From Hermatobates lingyangjiaoensis (Eukaryota; Arthropoda; Insecta; Hemiptera; Hermatobatidae): DNA of 64,000 nt. The translations under genes and the position numbers were made by a program. Below, piece by piece: positions 62,180 through 64,000 of the stretch. Positions within the stretch are counted from its first letter, which is position 1; every line of letters starts with the position of its first letter. The notes below the pieces were generated by a model, which was given only the letters and a program-made list of their open reading frames with translations, was not told the DNA's origin and searched no databases. The stretch spans positions 2,046,001 through 2,110,000 of the forward strand of contig JAPFBL010000255.1 of NCBI GenBank assembly GCA_026182355.1. Reading direction: 5' to 3'.

Positions 62180-62257
62180 TTGCCCTCATCTAGTTCCTCA
62201 TCTTCCTGCGATGACAGCAGTAGCCCTATCCTCCCCAATAGAAGAAGTAGCCGAAAA
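62180..62257 (+). CDS. Small Ser-rich exon C of the same gene
   Basis: An ACGTTCCAG acceptor and CGAAAA|GTATGC donor bound 78 nt, phase 0 to phase 0, 26 residues: LPSSSSSSSCDDSSSPILP then NRRSSRK. It has the same layout as exon B: serine run, DD, SP, then a basic end. This suggests B and C arose by exon duplication. The minus-strand frame at 62125-62307 is a shadow of this exon. Confidence 0.72.
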
Positions 62258-62346
62258 GTATGCTGTTTTTTTTTTTTAATATTTAGGATTTGTTCCTTTA
62301 TATACATGCTTGCATATTTCTATTTTACAAAATAAAAAACTTTTAG

Positions 62347-62424
62347 GTTATCGTTGAAAGCGAGTCTACGTCACTCAGTTGTAGTTACGAATCGGACGGA
62401 CCCTCGTTACCAATATCAAAGAAG
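62347..62424 (+). CDS. Small exon D with a SUMO-interacting-like motif
   Basis: A TTTTAG acceptor and AAG|GTAAAT donor bound 78 nt, phase 0 to phase 0, 26 residues. It starts VIVESESTS, a hydrophobic V-I-V core followed by acidic and Ser residues, as in SUMO-interacting motifs of the [VI]-x-[VI]-[DES] type. It continues CSYESDGPSLPISKK. The function is inferred from the short motif only. It is preceded by a 89-bp intron and followed by a 901-bp intron. Confidence 0.72.
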
Positions 62425-62649
62425 GTAAATAAATAACCTTAATTACTTGTTCTGAAACGTTTACTTCAAATACACGTTTGAAAAAAGTACTGTATGGAGA
62501 AAATCTCTTTTTTTTTGTATTTTGGTAGAAATCAGTCTTTAGCCATATGTAATAAAGGTATTTTGAACGTCTTTTTTACTTTACTATATTTTTTTATTGT
62601 TTTTTTTTTGCTTGATGTTGTCAGGCTTTTTGTTTGATCTGTTATTCTA

Positions 62650-62700
62650 CAGATTCTGCATTGGGAGCCCTAATTTTGCATAACTCAAGTCCATGTTCTC
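62650..62700 (-). mobile_element. SINE-like family A fragment
   Basis: GATTCTGCATTGGGAGCCC followed by TAATTTTGCATAACTCAAGT matches plus-strand 7189-7231 of the long reverse copy. It lies inside the 901-bp intron between exons D and E. Confidence 0.6.
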
Positions 62701-63325
62701 CTATAAGAGATTATTTCGTAACATGAAATCTACACTTTTGCTTTTCAAAAATGTTATTACTGCTATAGTTATATTAATGATATTATATGCATCAGTGGTA
62801 TGATATACAAAAATGAGCATATGTATTGATAAGTGGATCAATCACTCTCAGTACTACCTTGAGGAATGAAAAACTAATAAACATCTTCTATTTAGACATT
62901 TATATTATACCTAAATGGGACGTTATATATTATATCTCCTAGAAGTTTGATATTAAGTTTACTTATAGTAAATTTGAGTGCAGGCCACTCTAGATTTTTT
63001 ATTTGGGTTTTTATATTTATATGGTATGAATCAGCGTAGAATTGTACGTCAAGTTCAAAAATGTAGTAATCTGTTCCTGGATTGGTTAAATTAACTTTGA
63101 AAGTAGTGGTTTAATCTAATTTAATTTCTTCTCTCAAGTGTGTATTTCTAATGAGGTAAATGAACAGATGCATAGCGTCCCCAGACTTTTTTAGTTTTAA
63201 ATTTAAGTAACAATTGTTACAACTGTAAAATATGTCCTATGTATATAATCTTCGATGTTGCATTCAAATTTTACTTTTAATAATTGTCGTATCTTAAAAA
63301 TTAATGTATTTTTTTTATGGTTTAG

Positions 63326-63386
63326 TCGAAAGGAAATGCAGCCCAAGTTCCTGCTGTCAGTGATAGCGAAGGCTCCGGCGGAAAAT
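63326..63386 (+). CDS. Small exon E of the same gene
   Basis: A TGGTTTAG acceptor precedes the exon. The frame is open as SKGNAAQVPAVSDSEGSGGK. A GTAAAT donor, the same hexamer as after exon D, follows at 63387, giving a 61-nt exon that ends in phase 1. If that donor is not used, the frame runs 14 more codons to a TAA at 63426-63428 and this would be a terminal exon. I prefer the donor because exon D uses the same hexamer. Confidence 0.6.
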
Positions 63387-64000
63387 GTAAATGGTTTACT
63401 TTAAATAATAACTGTATTATATTTTAATATTTATTCAATAATTAGTTTAGTTTTCATGATCGCGCACGCAGTTTGTATGCTATACATCCAGTAGTGAAAT
63501 TTACGATTTCCTGTCCAAAAATGTTTGGGTATCGAAGTGATTTAAAATAAAAATTTAGTGATCTTTGTTGAGATTTTGTTTACTCGGAGATCATAGACTT
63601 GTTGGTTTTTAAAAATTCGTTGTATATATCGCAAATTCACTGTATAGTGCACAAATTCTCTGAATAATGCTAACGGACACACAGGCAGATTTGTTATTTT
63701 AGATTAGATCTGTATCTGATTTTGGTATTCAGACAACTAGTGTCGTGAGTTAATGTAATCTAATTAGTGTAAACCGTATTATTCATTATCATATATGACT
63801 CACTTTTGTTGTTCAGTTTCACAATATTCAATCCATTAATATATATTTTTTTGTTATACTGAAATGTGTTTTATATTTATTTTTGATTCGTTTGTTATCT
63901 AGACATTTTTTTTTGTACTTATATATTTAATATAACGTCAAATGAGATTAATTAATATTACAAGTTGAATAGCGGCATGTGAGTTCTAAATGTCTTAAGT
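63387..64000. other. Intron-like sequence to the window edge
   Basis: AT-rich sequence. No further exon or repeat recognised. The gene probably continues beyond the window. Confidence 0.5.

Overview
This is a window of AT-rich, intron- and transposon-dominated animal DNA. It has no bacterial-style gene packing: there are no operons, ribosome binding sites or long ORFs. The only long ORF belongs to a mariner transposase. The repeats are irritans-type mariner, a hAT-like MITE, Penelope-like retroelement (PLE) endonuclease fragments and several tRNA-headed SINE-like families. With the long AT-rich introns, these point to an invertebrate, most likely an arthropod. The species cannot be read from the sequence.

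Host gene content is thin. The best evidence is a plus-strand run of very small exons near the right edge (62026-62100, 62180-62257, 62347-62424, 63326-63386). They are joined by phase-0 introns of 79, 89 and 901 bp and each encodes about 20-26 residues. A similar phase-0 exon lies far upstream at 26176-26244. All are rich in Ser with Asp/Glu, and most end in Lys/Arg clusters. One starts with VIVESES, which fits a SUMO-interacting motif. They look like a disordered, phosphorylatable, probably nuclear region of one gene that continues past base 64000. I do not recognise the gene. Possible 5' exons (8191-8254 and 15316-15369) are weaker, and their phases do not join directly to the 26176 exon.

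Layout: 1-8 kb has long inverted repeats (including a perfect 79-bp palindrome at 591-776) and two copies of SINE-like family A. 8-15 kb has a possible THAP-like fragment, a 463-bp-period repeat and the weak 5' exon candidates. 15-34 kb is mostly intron-like, with SINE family B and the 26.2-kb exon. 34.8-36.4 kb holds a 443/425-bp direct duplication whose copies differ mainly by single-base indels, which suggests an assembly or long-read error. 38-43.6 kb has further repeat copies and hairpins. 44.5-50.8 kb is the densest mobile-element block: a decayed mariner, two PLE GIY-YIG fragments on opposite strands, a set of (AT)n-bounded hairpin modules, a 280-bp hAT-type MITE with an intact 8-bp target duplication, and a 1170-bp mariner with a broken transposase. 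56.5-57.6 kb has a diverged SINE-like pair, and 60.69-60.95 kb a 265-bp MITE with 39-bp inverted ends.

No CRISPR array, rRNA gene, intact tRNA or biosynthetic cluster was seen. All splice sites, repeat families and domain calls were made by eye.
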